Assembly (NCBI GenBank): GCA_044377735.1
Contig: JBILYK010000016.1
Span: 1 to 47,157, forward strand
DNA length: 47,157 bases
Direction of reading: 5' to 3'
DNA from: Tabrizicola_A sp044377735
Lineage (GTDB): Bacteria > Pseudomonadota > Alphaproteobacteria > Rhodobacterales > Rhodobacteraceae
Shown: positions 15,283 through 23,855 of the stretch, in pieces
Numbering within the stretch: position 1 is the first letter of the stretch
Layout of the letters: each line of letters opens with the position of its first letter
Notes under the pieces: generated by a model
Database searches by the model: none
What the model saw: only the letters and a program-made list of their open reading frames with translations
What the model was told of the DNA's origin: nothing
Program-made: the position numbers and the translations under genes

Positions 15283-16218
15283 ATGGCGCGACACCTGATC
15301 ACGGCTTCGGCGCAGATGGGACCCATTTCGAAATCCGAAACTCGCAAAGACACCGTTGGCCGCCTGCTGTCTCTGATGCGCGAAGCACATGGTCGCGGGG
15401 CGAAGTTGGTGGTCTTTACCGAACTGGCGTTGACCACTTTTTTTCCACGCTGGTTGATCGAAGACGAGGCTGAGCTGGACAGCTACTATGAAACCGCAAT
15501 GCCCTCGCGTGCCACTCAACCACTGTTTGACGAGTCTGCAAAGCTGGGGATCGGTTTTTATCTAGGCTACGCCGAACTTGTGGTCGAAGGCGGGGTAAAA
15601 CACCGATTTAACACGTCAATTCTAGTCGATCAGACTGGCCGGATTGTTGGAAAATACCGCAAGGTGCACCTTCCGGGTTGGGCAGAACCGCTTCCAAACC
15701 GGCCCTTTCAACATCTGGAAAAGCGCTATTTTGAGCCCGGAGATCTTGGCTTTCCTGTCTGGCGCACGATGGGTGGCATCATGGGCATGTGCATCTGCAA
15801 TGACCGTCGCTGGCCCGAAACCTACCGCGTTATGGGTCTGCAAGGGGTAGAGATGGTCATGTTGGGTTACAACACGCCCTTTGGCCACCTGAACAGCGAG
15901 CCGATGGACAGCCTGACCCTGTTCCATAACCACCTGTCGATGCAGGCAGGGGCCTATCAGAACGCAACTTGGGTCGTCGGCACAGCGAAGTGTGGCAATG
16001 AGGAGGGGTCGAAGATGGGTGGTCAGTCCGTCATTGTTGCCCCAAGCGGAGAGATTGTGGCGCAGGCCGTTACCGTCGAAGATGAAGTTATCACCGCGAA
16101 ATGCGACCTCGATATGGGGCGCATGTATAAGGACACCGTTTTCAACTTTGCCCAGCACCGTCGGCCCGAGGCGTATACCCTCATCACCGAACGTGCGGGG
16201 GCAATTCTGCCGGAGTAG
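15283..16218 (+). CDS. N-carbamoyl-D-amino acid hydrolase
   Basis: This 311-residue nitrilase-superfamily amidohydrolase converts N-carbamoyl-D-amino acids to D-amino acids, CO2 and ammonia. The sequence follows the Agrobacterium D-carbamoylase closely: VFTELALTTFFPRW, DEAELDSYYETAMP, GIGFYLGYAELVVEGGVKHRFNTSI, KYRKVHLPG, FQHLEKRYFEPGDLGFPV, ICNDRRWPETYRVMG and LSMQAGAYQNATW. The Glu-Lys-Cys triad falls at E47, K127 and C172 when the second of two tandem ATGs (15283) is used. These are the positions known in the Agrobacterium enzyme, which is why this start was chosen over 15280. GGAGGAG precedes it by six bases. It ends three bases before the hydantoinase gene, with which it forms an operon. 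Confidence 0.93.
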   Translation: MARHLITASAQMGPISKSETRKDTVGRLLSLMREAHGRGAKLVVFTELALTTFFPRWLIEDEAELDSYYETAMPSRATQPLFDESAKLGIGFYLGYAELVVEGGVKHRFNTSILVDQTGRIVGKYRKVHLPGWAEPLPNRPFQHLEKRYFEPGDLGFPVWRTMGGIMGMCICNDRRWPETYRVMGLQGVEMVMLGYNTPFGHLNSEPMDSLTLFHNHLSMQAGAYQNATWVVGTAKCGNEEGSKMGGQSVIVAPSGEIVAQAVTVEDEVITAKCDLDMGRMYKDTVFNFAQHRRPEAYTLITERAGAILPE

Positions 16219-16221
16219 GCC

Positions 16222-17676
16222 ATGACCACAGTTATCAAAGGCGGCACGATCGTCACCCATGACCGGACCTACAAGGCCGATGTGCTGGTTGAGGGTGGCG
16301 TGATTACAGCCATCGGGCAGAACCTTGTGGGCAATACCCTAATTGATGCGGAAGGCGCCTATGTGATGCCCGGCGGTATCGATCCGCATACGCATCTGGA
16401 GATGCCGTTTATGGGCACCTCCACCGCCGAGACGTGGGAGAGTGGCACCTTTGCCGCAGCAAGCGGTGGCACGACGATGATCGTCGATCACATTATTTCC
16501 AACCCGACTGACTTGCTGGGTCCGCTGGGGCTTTGGGAAGAAAGAGCCGCGCGTCAAGCCAGTATCGACTACGGCTTTCATATGTCGATAACTGGCTGGT
16601 CGCAGGAAGTCTGGGCGCAGATGGCCGTTTGCGTTGACCGTGGGGTGAACACATTCAAGCACTTCATGGCCTACAAGGGCGCATTGATGGTGAATGATGA
16701 CGAGATGTACGCAAGCTTTTCGCGCTGCCGTGAGTTGGGGGCGATCCCGCTTGTCCATGCGGAAAACGGTGATCTGATCGCTGGTCTGCAACAGAAACTC
16801 CTGGCAGAAGGCAACCGCGGTCCCGAAGCTCATGCCTATTCCCGCCCTGCGACGGTCGAAGGCGAGGCCACAAACCGGGCGATCATGATCGCAGATGCGG
16901 TGGGAGTGCCGGTCTACATCGTGCACACCTCTTCTGAAGAGGCGCATGAGGCCATTCGTCGCTGGAAACAAGCAGGCACGCGGGTCTGGGGCGAGCCTTT
17001 GGTACAGCATCTGCTGTTGGACGAGGGTGAATATGCCAATAAAGACTGGAATTATGCTGCCCAGCGGGTGATGAGCCCGCCGTTTCGCGACAAACGGCAT
17101 CAGGACAGCCTTTGGGCAGGACTTGCAGCAGGCACGCTATCGGTGGTGGCGACTGACCATTGCGCCTTTACCACCCAGCAAAAGCAGATGGGGCGCGGCG
17201 ATTTCACCAAGATCCCGAATGGCACAGGGGGTCTGGAAGACAGGCTTTCGCTCTTGTGGACGCATGGCGTCGCGACCGGGCGGATCACGATGAATGAATT
17301 CGTGGCTGTCACCTCGACGAACATCGCGCAGATCCTTAACATTTACCCCCAAAAGGGTGCGATTTCTGTGGGCGCGGATGCCGATATCGTTGTCTTCGAC
17401 CCGGCCGCCAGCAAGACCATCTCTGCCACTACCCAAAAATCTGTGATTGATTACAATGTGTTCGAAGGATTCACCGTCACGGGCCTACCTCGCTACACGC
17501 TGTCGCGCGGCACGGTACTTTGGGGGCCGAACGGTGGGCAGCCACAGCCCGGCCATGGGCGGCATTTGAAGCGCACCCCCAACCCACCCATTTCGCGAGC
17601 CTACTCGCAATGGCGCGATCTTATCGCCCCGCGTGCCGTCGTGCGCGACGAAAGCCTGATGCCAATCGGGGTCTAG
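16222..17676 (+). CDS. D-hydantoinase / dihydropyrimidinase
   Basis: This 484-residue binuclear-zinc amidohydrolase opens 5-substituted hydantoins (or dihydropyrimidines) to N-carbamoyl amino acids, the substrate of the preceding gene. The metal ligands are visible: GGIDPHTHLEMPF (H56, H58), the carboxylated lysine in TFKHFMAYKG (K152), LVHAENGD, VYIVHTSSEEA and VVATDHCAF. The C-terminal composite domain with VFEGFTVTGLPRYTLSRGTVLW is typical. It is slightly longer than most D-hydantoinases (about 460-475). No dihydropyrimidine dehydrogenase is near, so a hydantoin role fits the carbamoylase partner better than pyrimidine breakdown. No transporter or racemase accompanies the pair. Confidence 0.93.
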   Translation: MTTVIKGGTIVTHDRTYKADVLVEGGVITAIGQNLVGNTLIDAEGAYVMPGGIDPHTHLEMPFMGTSTAETWESGTFAAASGGTTMIVDHIISNPTDLLGPLGLWEERAARQASIDYGFHMSITGWSQEVWAQMAVCVDRGVNTFKHFMAYKGALMVNDDEMYASFSRCRELGAIPLVHAENGDLIAGLQQKLLAEGNRGPEAHAYSRPATVEGEATNRAIMIADAVGVPVYIVHTSSEEAHEAIRRWKQAGTRVWGEPLVQHLLLDEGEYANKDWNYAAQRVMSPPFRDKRHQDSLWAGLAAGTLSVVATDHCAFTTQQKQMGRGDFTKIPNGTGGLEDRLSLLWTHGVATGRITMNEFVAVTSTNIAQILNIYPQKGAISVGADADIVVFDPAASKTISATTQKSVIDYNVFEGFTVTGLPRYTLSRGTVLWGPNGGQPQPGHGRHLKRTPNPPISRAYSQWRDLIAPRAVVRDESLMPIGV

Positions 17677-17679
17677 CAC

Positions 17680-17811
17680 CTATGGTTGGGTGATAGGGTT
17701 TCGTCGCCACAGGACACCCCTCTTAAGGATCGCGTTTGCGATTGTGACCAGGCTACTGGCAAAAGCGGCAATTACCACCTTGTGCAGCTGGCCACTGATT
17801 TTGATCTGCTG
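17680..17811 (-). pseudogene. C-terminal relic of an IS110-type transposase
   Basis: On the reverse strand 43 open codons end in TAG and read QQIKISGQLHKVVIAAFASS, then LVTIANAILKRGVLW. This resembles the end of IS110-family DEDD transposases (K-x-x-K-V/L-A-x-x-A-x-x-x-x-x-x-x-x-N-A-I-x-x). A stop codon lies directly before it and the expected RK after the AV/AF segment is altered, so it is a broken fragment. It starts four bases after the hydantoinase stop codon, which suggests that a mobile element helped deliver or interrupt this locus. The family assignment rests on a short stretch. Confidence 0.5.
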
Positions 17812-18232
17812 TCAGGCTGCTAAAGCCTGCCTGCCATTGCTTCAATCGGAATGTGGAGACCCGATGGCACGGTTTCATGGGTCATGTTCCACCAGATGAT
17901 TGGGAGGCGCGTGATTTTACCACTGTTTATGGAGATCAGGTCGCGGGCTGCGAGAGCTTTGGAGGACGGTTGGCGTGGCGGTTTGGGGTTTCGGTGGCGT
18001 CTGCAGTGCGGATTGGCCAGCGGCAGCGCCTTAATGTAAGTCAGACACGCTCTGGCGACACATAGACGTTATTTTGGAGGCGCTTGGAGTTAACCTACCC
18101 AGTTGCCACAAGGCTGATGCACCAAGCTCACCAAGAGGCGCGGCCTTTTTGCAGGTCGCGAACCGGACTGCGTCGGGAAAGCCGTGACGGGTTCGCAACT
18201 CTCTGCCGAACAGGTCGCCCCACATGCGCGTC
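17812..18232. other. Unassigned DNA downstream of the IS relic
   Basis: This 421-base stretch has no complete gene. Short overlapping frames exist, for example plus-strand frames at 17853-18065 (FMGHVPPDDWEARDFTTVYG) and about 18030-18185 (DTLWRHIDVILEALGVNLPS). None has a convincing start with ribosome site, and I do not recognise them. They may be further relics of the mobile region. No clear terminator was seen for either flanking operon. Confidence 0.4.
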
Positions 18233-19162
18233 TTAGCGTGCCAAAAGTGCGTCGATCTCTTGGCGGCTCGGCATGGCTGGGGCCGTGCCCGCGCGGGTGA
18301 CCGAGATACCTGCCGTGGCGCAGCCAAAGCGCACCGCGTCGATCACGTTGCGCCCTTCGGACAAGGCGACGGCAAAGCCGCCGTTGAAGGCATCGCCTGC
18401 ACCGGTGGTTTCCACAACCGGGCCGGCCGAGACAACCGGCACATGCACCGACTGGGTGGCGTCGTGGTAGAGCGCACCGTTTTCGCCCAAGGTGATGATC
18501 ACCGCACCAACGCCTTTGGCCAGCAACGCGGCAGCGGCGATCCGCGCCTCGTCGACCGAGGTCACGGGCAGGCCGGTCAGCGCCTCGGCCTCGGACTCGT
18601 TGGGTGTCAGGAAGTCGCAGAGCGCGAGCATGGAGTCGGGCAGACTTGCCGCCGGGGCGGGGTTCAGGATGGTGGTCACACCTGCCGCCCGGGCAATCTG
18701 CAATCCGCGCAGCGTTGCCGGAATAGGCTGCTCAAGCTGGGTTATGAAAATTGCGGCTGATCCGATGAGATCAGCCTTTGCCTCGACATCCTCTGGCGAC
18801 ACCCGGCCTGCCGCGCCCGCAGCGACGATGATGGCGTTGTTCCCGGTGGACTGTTCGATAAAGATATAGGCCGCCCCTGTGTAGCTTTCGCCGTCAACCT
18901 TGACCTCGGGTTTGACACCCGCCTTGGCCCATGTTGCACGCGCGATGTCGGCAAAGGCGTCATTGCCCAAACGGGTGATGATATGGACAGACCCGCCCGC
19001 CATGGCCGCCGCCACAGATTGGTTTGATCCTTTGCCTCCTGGGCCCAGAACAAATGAATGGCCCAAGATGGTTTCACCCATCTTCGGTTGCCGATCTGCG
19101 CGATAGGCGGTGTCTGCGACGAAGATGCCAAGAACGACGATGGGTTTTTTGACGGATGCCAT
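18233..19162 (-). CDS. PfkB-family carbohydrate kinase (ribokinase type), copy 1
   Basis: This 309-residue ATP-dependent sugar kinase has the PfkB signatures GPGGKGSNQSVAAAMAGG near residue 40 and VVETTGAGDAFNGGFAVALSEG, with the catalytic Asp, near residue 250. NPAPAA, LTPNESEAEALTG and IITLGENGALY are typical of ribokinases. The exact sugar is unknown. It is the last gene of the ABC ATPase-FucU-kinase operon, with three bases between it and fucU. The FucU-type mutarotase next to it suggests a furanose or pyranose sugar that is first mutarotated, with RbsD-RbsK as the parallel. Confidence 0.9.
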   Translation of the reverse strand: MASVKKPIVVLGIFVADTAYRADRQPKMGETILGHSFVLGPGGKGSNQSVAAAMAGGSVHIITRLGNDAFADIARATWAKAGVKPEVKVDGESYTGAAYIFIEQSTGNNAIIVAAGAAGRVSPEDVEAKADLIGSAAIFITQLEQPIPATLRGLQIARAAGVTTILNPAPAASLPDSMLALCDFLTPNESEAEALTGLPVTSVDEARIAAAALLAKGVGAVIITLGENGALYHDATQSVHVPVVSAGPVVETTGAGDAFNGGFAVALSEGRNVIDAVRFGCATAGISVTRAGTAPAMPSRQEIDALLAR

Positions 19163-19165
19163 GGC

Positions 19166-19618
19166 TTATTCCTCGGGCCCGATCACACCTTTGCGCAGCA
19201 AGAAGCAGCCATAGAACCGCCGCTCGCCGGTCTGGATGACCGCATAGGCCTTGCGCGCGAGGTCATAAAAGGCAAAGCGTTCTATCGAAATCATCGGGCG
19301 CGGGCGGCCCTCGGCGGCGTCAATCTCGGCCTGAACTTCGGCCTGAACCGGGGGGATTGACCGGGCATCGCCGACGATCTCCATACGGCCGGCAAAGTCA
19401 TCAACAAAGGTGTCCAGCGGCAGCACCGACAAGACCGCTTGCACGGCCTGCGCCGCCGTCAGGTTTTCCATGCGAAGAAGTTTGCCGGTGACCGTCGCCC
19501 GGGCCACAGATTCTGAGGGAAAGTTTGTGTCACAGATGATCAGCACATCCCCATGCCCCATAGCGCGCAAGCAGCCCAAGACCTCGGCATTCAGCCGATT
19601 GTCTATTCCTTTGAGCAT
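19166..19618 (-). CDS. RbsD/FucU-family sugar mutarotase, copy 1
   Basis: This 150-residue protein interconverts sugar anomers. It begins MLKGIDNRLNAEVLGCLRAMGHGDVLIICDTNFP (the His in MGHGD is the catalytic residue) and ends with FERFAFYDLARKAYAVIQTGERRFYGCFLLRKGVI-like family features (the actual segment starts IERFAFYDLA). It is closer to FucU (L-fucose mutarotase) than to RbsD. A paralogue at 24772-25227 shares the same start (MLKGID) and end pattern. It lies 12 bases after the ABC ATPase and three before the kinase. Confidence 0.92.
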   Translation of the reverse strand: MLKGIDNRLNAEVLGCLRAMGHGDVLIICDTNFPSESVARATVTGKLLRMENLTAAQAVQAVLSVLPLDTFVDDFAGRMEIVGDARSIPPVQAEVQAEIDAAEGRPRPMISIERFAFYDLARKAYAVIQTGERRFYGCFLLRKGVIGPEE

Positions 19619-19630
19619 GGTCGTTCCTCC

Positions 19631-20680
19631 CTAGATCCGTTGACCTGTAGCCTTGTCGAAAAGGTGCGACGCCGTGGCATCAGGTGCAAGGGTGATCGTG
19701 TCACCCGGCACGAAAGCCACACGATTGCGGAACACGGCTGTCAGGTCCCGCCCGGCAAGGCGCAGGATGACATGGGTTTCCGACCCGGTGGGTTCGATAA
19801 CCGAGACAGTGCCGCTCAACCCTTGGTCCGCTTGGTGCAGGTGTTCGGGGCGTATGCCGTAGATCACCTCGCGCCCCTCATCCGCGCTGATGCCGGGCGG
19901 CAGCGGCAGGCGTGCGCCCAAGGCTTCGACCATGCCGCCTGCAATGCGCCCCTCGATGAGGTTCATCGAAGGGCTGCCGATAAACGCCGCCACAAAGACG
20001 TTGGCCGGGCGGTCATAGAGATCCAACGGCGCGCCGACCTGTTCAATGCGACCGCCCTGCATAACCACGATCTTATCGGCCATGGTCATCGCTTCGATCT
20101 GGTCATGGGTGACATAGACGGTGGTGGTTTTCAGCCGCTGGTGCAGCTCCTTGATCTCGGTGCGCATTTGCACGCGCAGCTTGGCGTCAAGGTTTGACAG
20201 CGGCTCGTCGAACAGGAACACCTGTGGATCCCGTACGATGGCCCGGCCCATGGCAACACGTTGGCGCTGGCCACCGGACAAGGCGCGTGGATAGCGGTCA
20301 AGATAAGGTGTCAGGCCCAGAATTCCGGCGGCATGTTCGACCTTGGTGCGGATCGCCTCTTTATCCATGCCGCGCATCTTCAAGGCAAAGCCCATATTCG
20401 CCGCCACGGTCTTGTGCGGATAAAGCGCATAGTTTTGAAACACCATGGCAATGTCACGTTCAGATGGCGGCAGGTTGTTCACCCGATTTGCGCCAATCAT
20501 CACATCGCCGCCGGTCACATCCTCAAGCCCCGCGATCATGCGCAGCAAGGTCGACTTGCCGCAGCCGGACGGGCCGACCAGCACCACAAAGGCACCGTCT
20601 GGGATGTCGAGATCAAGCCCGTGAATGACCTGCAAACCACCATAGCTTTTGCGCAACGCGCGGATCGTCACTTCGGCCAA
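19631..20680 (-). CDS. Sugar ABC transporter ATP-binding protein (UgpC/MalK type)
   Basis: This 349-residue ATPase drives the importer encoded divergently at 20983-24772. Walker A GPSGCGKSTLLR, the Q-loop VFQNYALYPH, the signature LSGGQRQRVAMGRA, Walker B VFLFDEPLSNLD and the switch histidine VYVTHDQIEAMT are intact. A C-terminal OB/TOBE domain of about 110 residues includes GIRPEHL. The frame is open to 20740, but TTG at 20680 follows AAGGGGGG by seven bases and gives the family N-terminus (AEVTIRALRKSYGG). The extra 20 codons upstream are unlike the family. It heads an operon with fucU and a PfkB kinase. A palindromic operator at 20753-20764 lies in the divergent gap. Confidence 0.95.
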   Translation of the reverse strand: MAEVTIRALRKSYGGLQVIHGLDLDIPDGAFVVLVGPSGCGKSTLLRMIAGLEDVTGGDVMIGANRVNNLPPSERDIAMVFQNYALYPHKTVAANMGFALKMRGMDKEAIRTKVEHAAGILGLTPYLDRYPRALSGGQRQRVAMGRAIVRDPQVFLFDEPLSNLDAKLRVQMRTEIKELHQRLKTTTVYVTHDQIEAMTMADKIVVMQGGRIEQVGAPLDLYDRPANVFVAAFIGSPSMNLIEGRIAGGMVEALGARLPLPPGISADEGREVIYGIRPEHLHQADQGLSGTVSVIEPTGSETHVILRLAGRDLTAVFRNRVAFVPGDTITLAPDATASHLFDKATGQRI

Positions 20681-20752
20681 ACGCTTGCCCCCCTTGAAGC
20701 CTGTTAAGATTTCTAACCGCACAGGACCGGCTCTGTCCATCCGCTGACCATA

Positions 20753-20764
20753 CTAACATGTTAG
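20753..20764. promoter_or_regulatory. Palindromic operator, site A (ABC importer divergent promoter)
   Basis: CTAACATGTTAG is a perfect 12-bp palindrome. The identical palindrome stands directly before the GntR-family gene at 31512-31523, and a 9/12 match occurs at 28754-28765. It lies in the gap between the ABC ATPase operon and the solute-binding-protein operon, so it could control both. FCD-type GntR regulators bind short palindromes of this size. Assignment to the island's own regulator is inference from this shared placement. Confidence 0.75.
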
Positions 20765-20982
20765 AATCTTGACAGAGCCTTATAGCCTTGCGAAGCTGAC
20801 CTTGGGGAAGCTGCTGTGCCGGGGACTAGGAGACCCCGAAGCCTTTTGTTGAGCCCAAGACCACGCAAGATTTCGGCCGAGGGCTGGCACCGCAAGAAAC
20901 ACCAAAATCAGAAACACCAAAACAGAAACCAGACCCGAGGCGGGAAATCCGATCCGGGCATGTTCCAAAGGGAGAAGCTATC
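20765..20982 (+). promoter_or_regulatory. Leader region of the importer operon
   Basis: These 218 bases lie between the operator and the solute-binding-protein start and contain no gene. There is a small hairpin at 20820-20838 (CGGGG/CCCCG arms, with CT/AG pairs above a mismatch) followed by CCTTTTGTT. A tandem 12-base repeat GAAACACCAAAA occurs at 20896-20907 and 20911-20922. A strong ribosome site AGGGAGAA ends about eight bases before TTG 20983. A promoter is probable here, but I could not place -35/-10 boxes with confidence. Confidence 0.45.
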
Positions 20983-22614
20983 TTGAAGGTTGATCTGTAC
21001 GAGGCCATGTCACGGGCCAAACTCAGCCGTCGCCGCATGCTGCAGGGTTCGGCAGCCTTGGGCGCCATGGCTGCCATGCCAACGGTCATGGGTTATGGCC
21101 CGGCCATGGCACAAGATTCGGTGCGTGCTCAGATTCTGGCGATTCCGGGCGTGGGCAATGGCAGCCCGACCGATGCCGATTGGCAAAAGGTTGGTGAGCT
21201 GTGCCTTGGCGCCACCAAAGCGAACGTTGCGGAAGGTGAGTTTGCTGGCGTCGAGTTGACCTTCATGGGTCTGAACAACCAGAACCTGCACAACCTGTTG
21301 TTCCGAGGCTTCCTCAAGCCATGGGAAACCTACACGGGTGCCAAGATCAACTGGATCGACCTTGCACAGGCCGACTATAACCCGCGTCTGCAGCAGGCTA
21401 TCGCCACCGGAACCGTTGATTTCGACATCATCGAAATGGGTGCCCCCTTTGAAGGGGAGACCGCAGGCAAAGGGCTGCTGGACGAGATGCCGGATTGGGT
21501 TAAGACCCAGATTGAAGCAGACGATCTCGTGGGCTACCTCCAGCCCCCCGTCGGCACCTGGGATGGGAAATCCTACCGCATCACCATTGACGGCGACTGC
21601 CATACCTTCGCTTACCGTAAGGACTACTTCGGTGAGGGTGCCATCGGCGGAACCGAGGTTCCAAAGACCTGGCAAGAGGTCAATGCGGTGTCAAAGGCCC
21701 TTGTCGGCCAGACCGATCCGCTGACCGGTCTGCCGGCGCATGGCTATCTTGACCCGCTCAAGGGCTGGGGCGGCTTTGGTTTCTACTTCCTTGCCAACCG
21801 GGCCACGGCCTATGTCAAGCACCCCGACGACCGCGCTTGGCTGTTCGACCCCGACACTATGAAGCCCCGCGTCAACAACGAGGGCTGGGTGCAGGCCATT
21901 CAGGACGTGATGGATCTGATCGCAGCAGGGGCCTATCCGGCAGACCAGATCAACGCTGACCCCGGCACCACAGGCTTCTCGCAGTTCCTTGCGGGCACCG
22001 GCTCGATGCTGATGTGGTGGGGTGACATCGGATCGTCTGCCCGCACCTCCGACACCTCGGTCGTCGGTGATGTGGTGGGCTTCGGCATCAACCCGGGCTC
22101 CAGCCGCCGCTACAACTCGGTCGCGGGCGCTTGGGAAGAAACCGCGAACGAAGCACCGCTTATGGCCTACATCGGCTGGGGCATCTATGTCACCAACCGC
22201 GTGTCGGGCGACGAGCAGAAGCGCAAGGCAGCATGGTCGGCCGCAGCCCATCTGGGCGGCAAGGACCTGTCGCTTTGGACGGCAGCCTATCCGTCGGGCT
22301 TCCAGCCCTATCGCAACAGCCACTTCGACTATGACGAATGGGCCGCTGCGGGCTATGACAAGGACTTCGTTGCCGATTACCTCGGCTCGAACGCCGACAG
22401 CTACAACCACCCGAACGCCGCCATTGAACCGCGTATCCCCGGTATTTTCCAGTACTACTCGGTTGCCGAGGATGAACTGGCCAAAGGCTACGCCGGTCAG
22501 TACGCATCGGCTCAGGAAACGGCCGATGCCATCGCGGCAGCTTGGGAGAAGATCACCGACCAGATCGGCCGCGACAGCCAGATTGCGCTGTATAAGGCCA
22601 GCTTGGGCATGTGA
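20983..22614 (+). CDS. ABC transporter solute-binding protein, family 1, Tat-exported
   Basis: This 543-residue periplasmic sugar-binding protein belongs to the extracellular solute-binding family 1. The N-terminus carries a twin-arginine signal (LSRRRMLQGSAALGAMAAMP) with cleavage probably near AMAQDS. It begins at TTG 20983, which has a good ribosome site; ATG 21007 is the alternative. The mature domain includes FMGLNNQNLHNLLFRGFLKPWE, FDIIEMGAPFEGE and FAYRKDYFGE. At over 500 residues it is longer than typical MalE-like proteins (about 400-430), suggesting an oligosaccharide or glycoside ligand or an insertion. Two hairpins follow (22624-22648, 22699-22730), which should favour this gene over the downstream permeases. 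Confidence 0.92.
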   Translation: MKVDLYEAMSRAKLSRRRMLQGSAALGAMAAMPTVMGYGPAMAQDSVRAQILAIPGVGNGSPTDADWQKVGELCLGATKANVAEGEFAGVELTFMGLNNQNLHNLLFRGFLKPWETYTGAKINWIDLAQADYNPRLQQAIATGTVDFDIIEMGAPFEGETAGKGLLDEMPDWVKTQIEADDLVGYLQPPVGTWDGKSYRITIDGDCHTFAYRKDYFGEGAIGGTEVPKTWQEVNAVSKALVGQTDPLTGLPAHGYLDPLKGWGGFGFYFLANRATAYVKHPDDRAWLFDPDTMKPRVNNEGWVQAIQDVMDLIAAGAYPADQINADPGTTGFSQFLAGTGSMLMWWGDIGSSARTSDTSVVGDVVGFGINPGSSRRYNSVAGAWEETANEAPLMAYIGWGIYVTNRVSGDEQKRKAAWSAAAHLGGKDLSLWTAAYPSGFQPYRNSHFDYDEWAAAGYDKDFVADYLGSNADSYNHPNAAIEPRIPGIFQYYSVAEDELAKGYAGQYASAQETADAIAAAWEKITDQIGRDSQIALYKASLGM

Positions 22615-22623
22615 TCGGCATAA

Positions 22624-22648
22624 GGGTGGTGGGGCAATCCCGCCACCC
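22624..22648 (+). other. Stem-loop after the solute-binding-protein gene
   Basis: A 10-bp stem GGGTGGTGGG / CCCGCCACCC (one U-G pair) around the loop GCAAT starts nine bases after the stop codon and has no T run. Such hairpins commonly protect the upstream mRNA from 3' exonucleases. Confidence 0.65.
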
Positions 22649-22698
22649 AATCTGTGATCTGTCGGTGGCGATGTTCCTTATCGCAACACCATAAAATC

Positions 22699-22730
22699 AA
22701 AAGCTGCGCAGGACTTGCGCAGCTTTTCTT
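22699..22730 (+). terminator. Intra-operon terminator/attenuator before the permease genes
   Basis: A perfect 12-bp stem AAAAGCTGCGCA (22699-22710) with its complement at 22716-22727 and a five-base loop is followed by CTT. It stands only 18 bases before the permease start. Because permease and fucU follow closely on the same strand, it probably acts as a partial terminator that sets a higher level of binding protein than of permeases. Confidence 0.8.
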
Positions 22731-22748
22731 CCCAAGCGAGGCAGTCTT

Positions 22749-23855
22749 GTGAGCAGTTCAGGCGATCTTTTGCACGTTGTCACCAATGACAGCATTTCGG
22801 CGGGTCGCAAGACTTTTGGCCGAGTGATGATTTGGGGATCAGGGGCGCTGATGTTACTGGTCGCGGCCGCGCAATTGCTGCAGTTTGCAGGCTCTGCCGA
22901 GTTTGGTTTCGAAAACTGGCGACCCACGCTTTATGCCTATATCACTTGGGCGATTTGCCTGTGCTGGGGGCAGGTCTTGCAGCACGGCGAACATGGCAAG
23001 CGCACGCTCTTTGTGCTGCCTGCGGCGCTCTTTGTGATTTCCCTGACCGTGTTTCCGCTGCTTTTTGGCATGATTATCGCGTTCTCCGATTGGAACCTGT
23101 CCAGCCCTGATGGCCGCTCGTTCAACGGTTTGGACAATGTGCGCCAGATGTGGGCCGATCCTTTCTTCTGGAACGCCATGATGAACATGGTTTGGTATGT
23201 GCTGGCGATCCTTGTGGAATATGCCATCGCCTTTGCCCTTGCGCTGGCTCTGAATGCCGAGATCCGGGCGCGCAAATTCTTCCGTGTGGCCTTCTTGTTG
23301 CCGCTGATGCTGTCGCCGGTGGCGGTCAGCTGGATGATCGGCAAATCCATGCTGGAACCGCGATTTGGCCCCATCGCCAGTCTGGGACGGGCCTTGGGCT
23401 GGGAGGAACCTTCGTTCTTTGGCAGTCCGTGGATTGCCAAGGCAACCATCATGGTGATGGACGCTTGGACCTTTATCCCGTTCATGATGATCATGATCTT
23501 GGCCGGCTTGCAGGCCATTCCCAAAGAGTTGAATGAAGCCGCCAAGGTGGACGGTGCCAATGGCTGGCGCGCGTTTTGGGAAGTGACCTTTCCGATGATG
23601 CTGCCGGTGTCGATCACGGCCATTCTCATCCGCATCATCTTCAAGCTGAAGCTGGCTGATATCGTCATCGCCGTCACCTCGGGTGGACCGGGCGGCGCGA
23701 CGGATACGGTGACCAGTTTCATCTTCCGCGAATATCGTGACCGCTCGAACGTCGGCTACGGCACGCTTTTGGCCATGGTCTATCTTGTGGTGATCGTCAT
23801 TGCGATGACATTGCTGATGAAACTGGCAGACCGCATTTCAAGGCCAAGAACATGA
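22749..23855 (+). CDS. Sugar ABC transporter permease 1 (MalF/UgpA type)
   Basis: This 368-residue inner-membrane permease has about eight hydrophobic segments, two more than the minimal six, the extra ones in an N-terminal extension of about 85 residues. The cytoplasmic EAA loop that docks on the ATPase reads ELNEAAKVDGANGWRAFWEVTFPMMLP. Core family features are TLFVLPAALFVISLTVFPLLFG, AIAFALALALN and FRVAFLLPLMLSPVAVSWM. The GTG start follows GAGG at eight bases. It overlaps permease 2 by four bases. Confidence 0.94.
   Translation: MSSSGDLLHVVTNDSISAGRKTFGRVMIWGSGALMLLVAAAQLLQFAGSAEFGFENWRPTLYAYITWAICLCWGQVLQHGEHGKRTLFVLPAALFVISLTVFPLLFGMIIAFSDWNLSSPDGRSFNGLDNVRQMWADPFFWNAMMNMVWYVLAILVEYAIAFALALALNAEIRARKFFRVAFLLPLMLSPVAVSWMIGKSMLEPRFGPIASLGRALGWEEPSFFGSPWIAKATIMVMDAWTFIPFMMIMILAGLQAIPKELNEAAKVDGANGWRAFWEVTFPMMLPVSITAILIRIIFKLKLADIVIAVTSGGPGGATDTVTSFIFREYRDRSNVGYGTLLAMVYLVVIVIAMTLLMKLADRISRPRT

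Noticed and set aside
20699..20717. A second GntR-type operator (GTTA-N7-TAAC) inside the 5' part of the ABC ATPase frame
   Set aside because: The arms are only four bases and it lacks the CATG core of the other sites.
20896..20922. CRISPR-like or regulatory tandem repeat (two GAAACACCAAAA units)
   Set aside because: Only two short units with a three-base spacer and no cas genes. It is kept only as a note in the leader entry.
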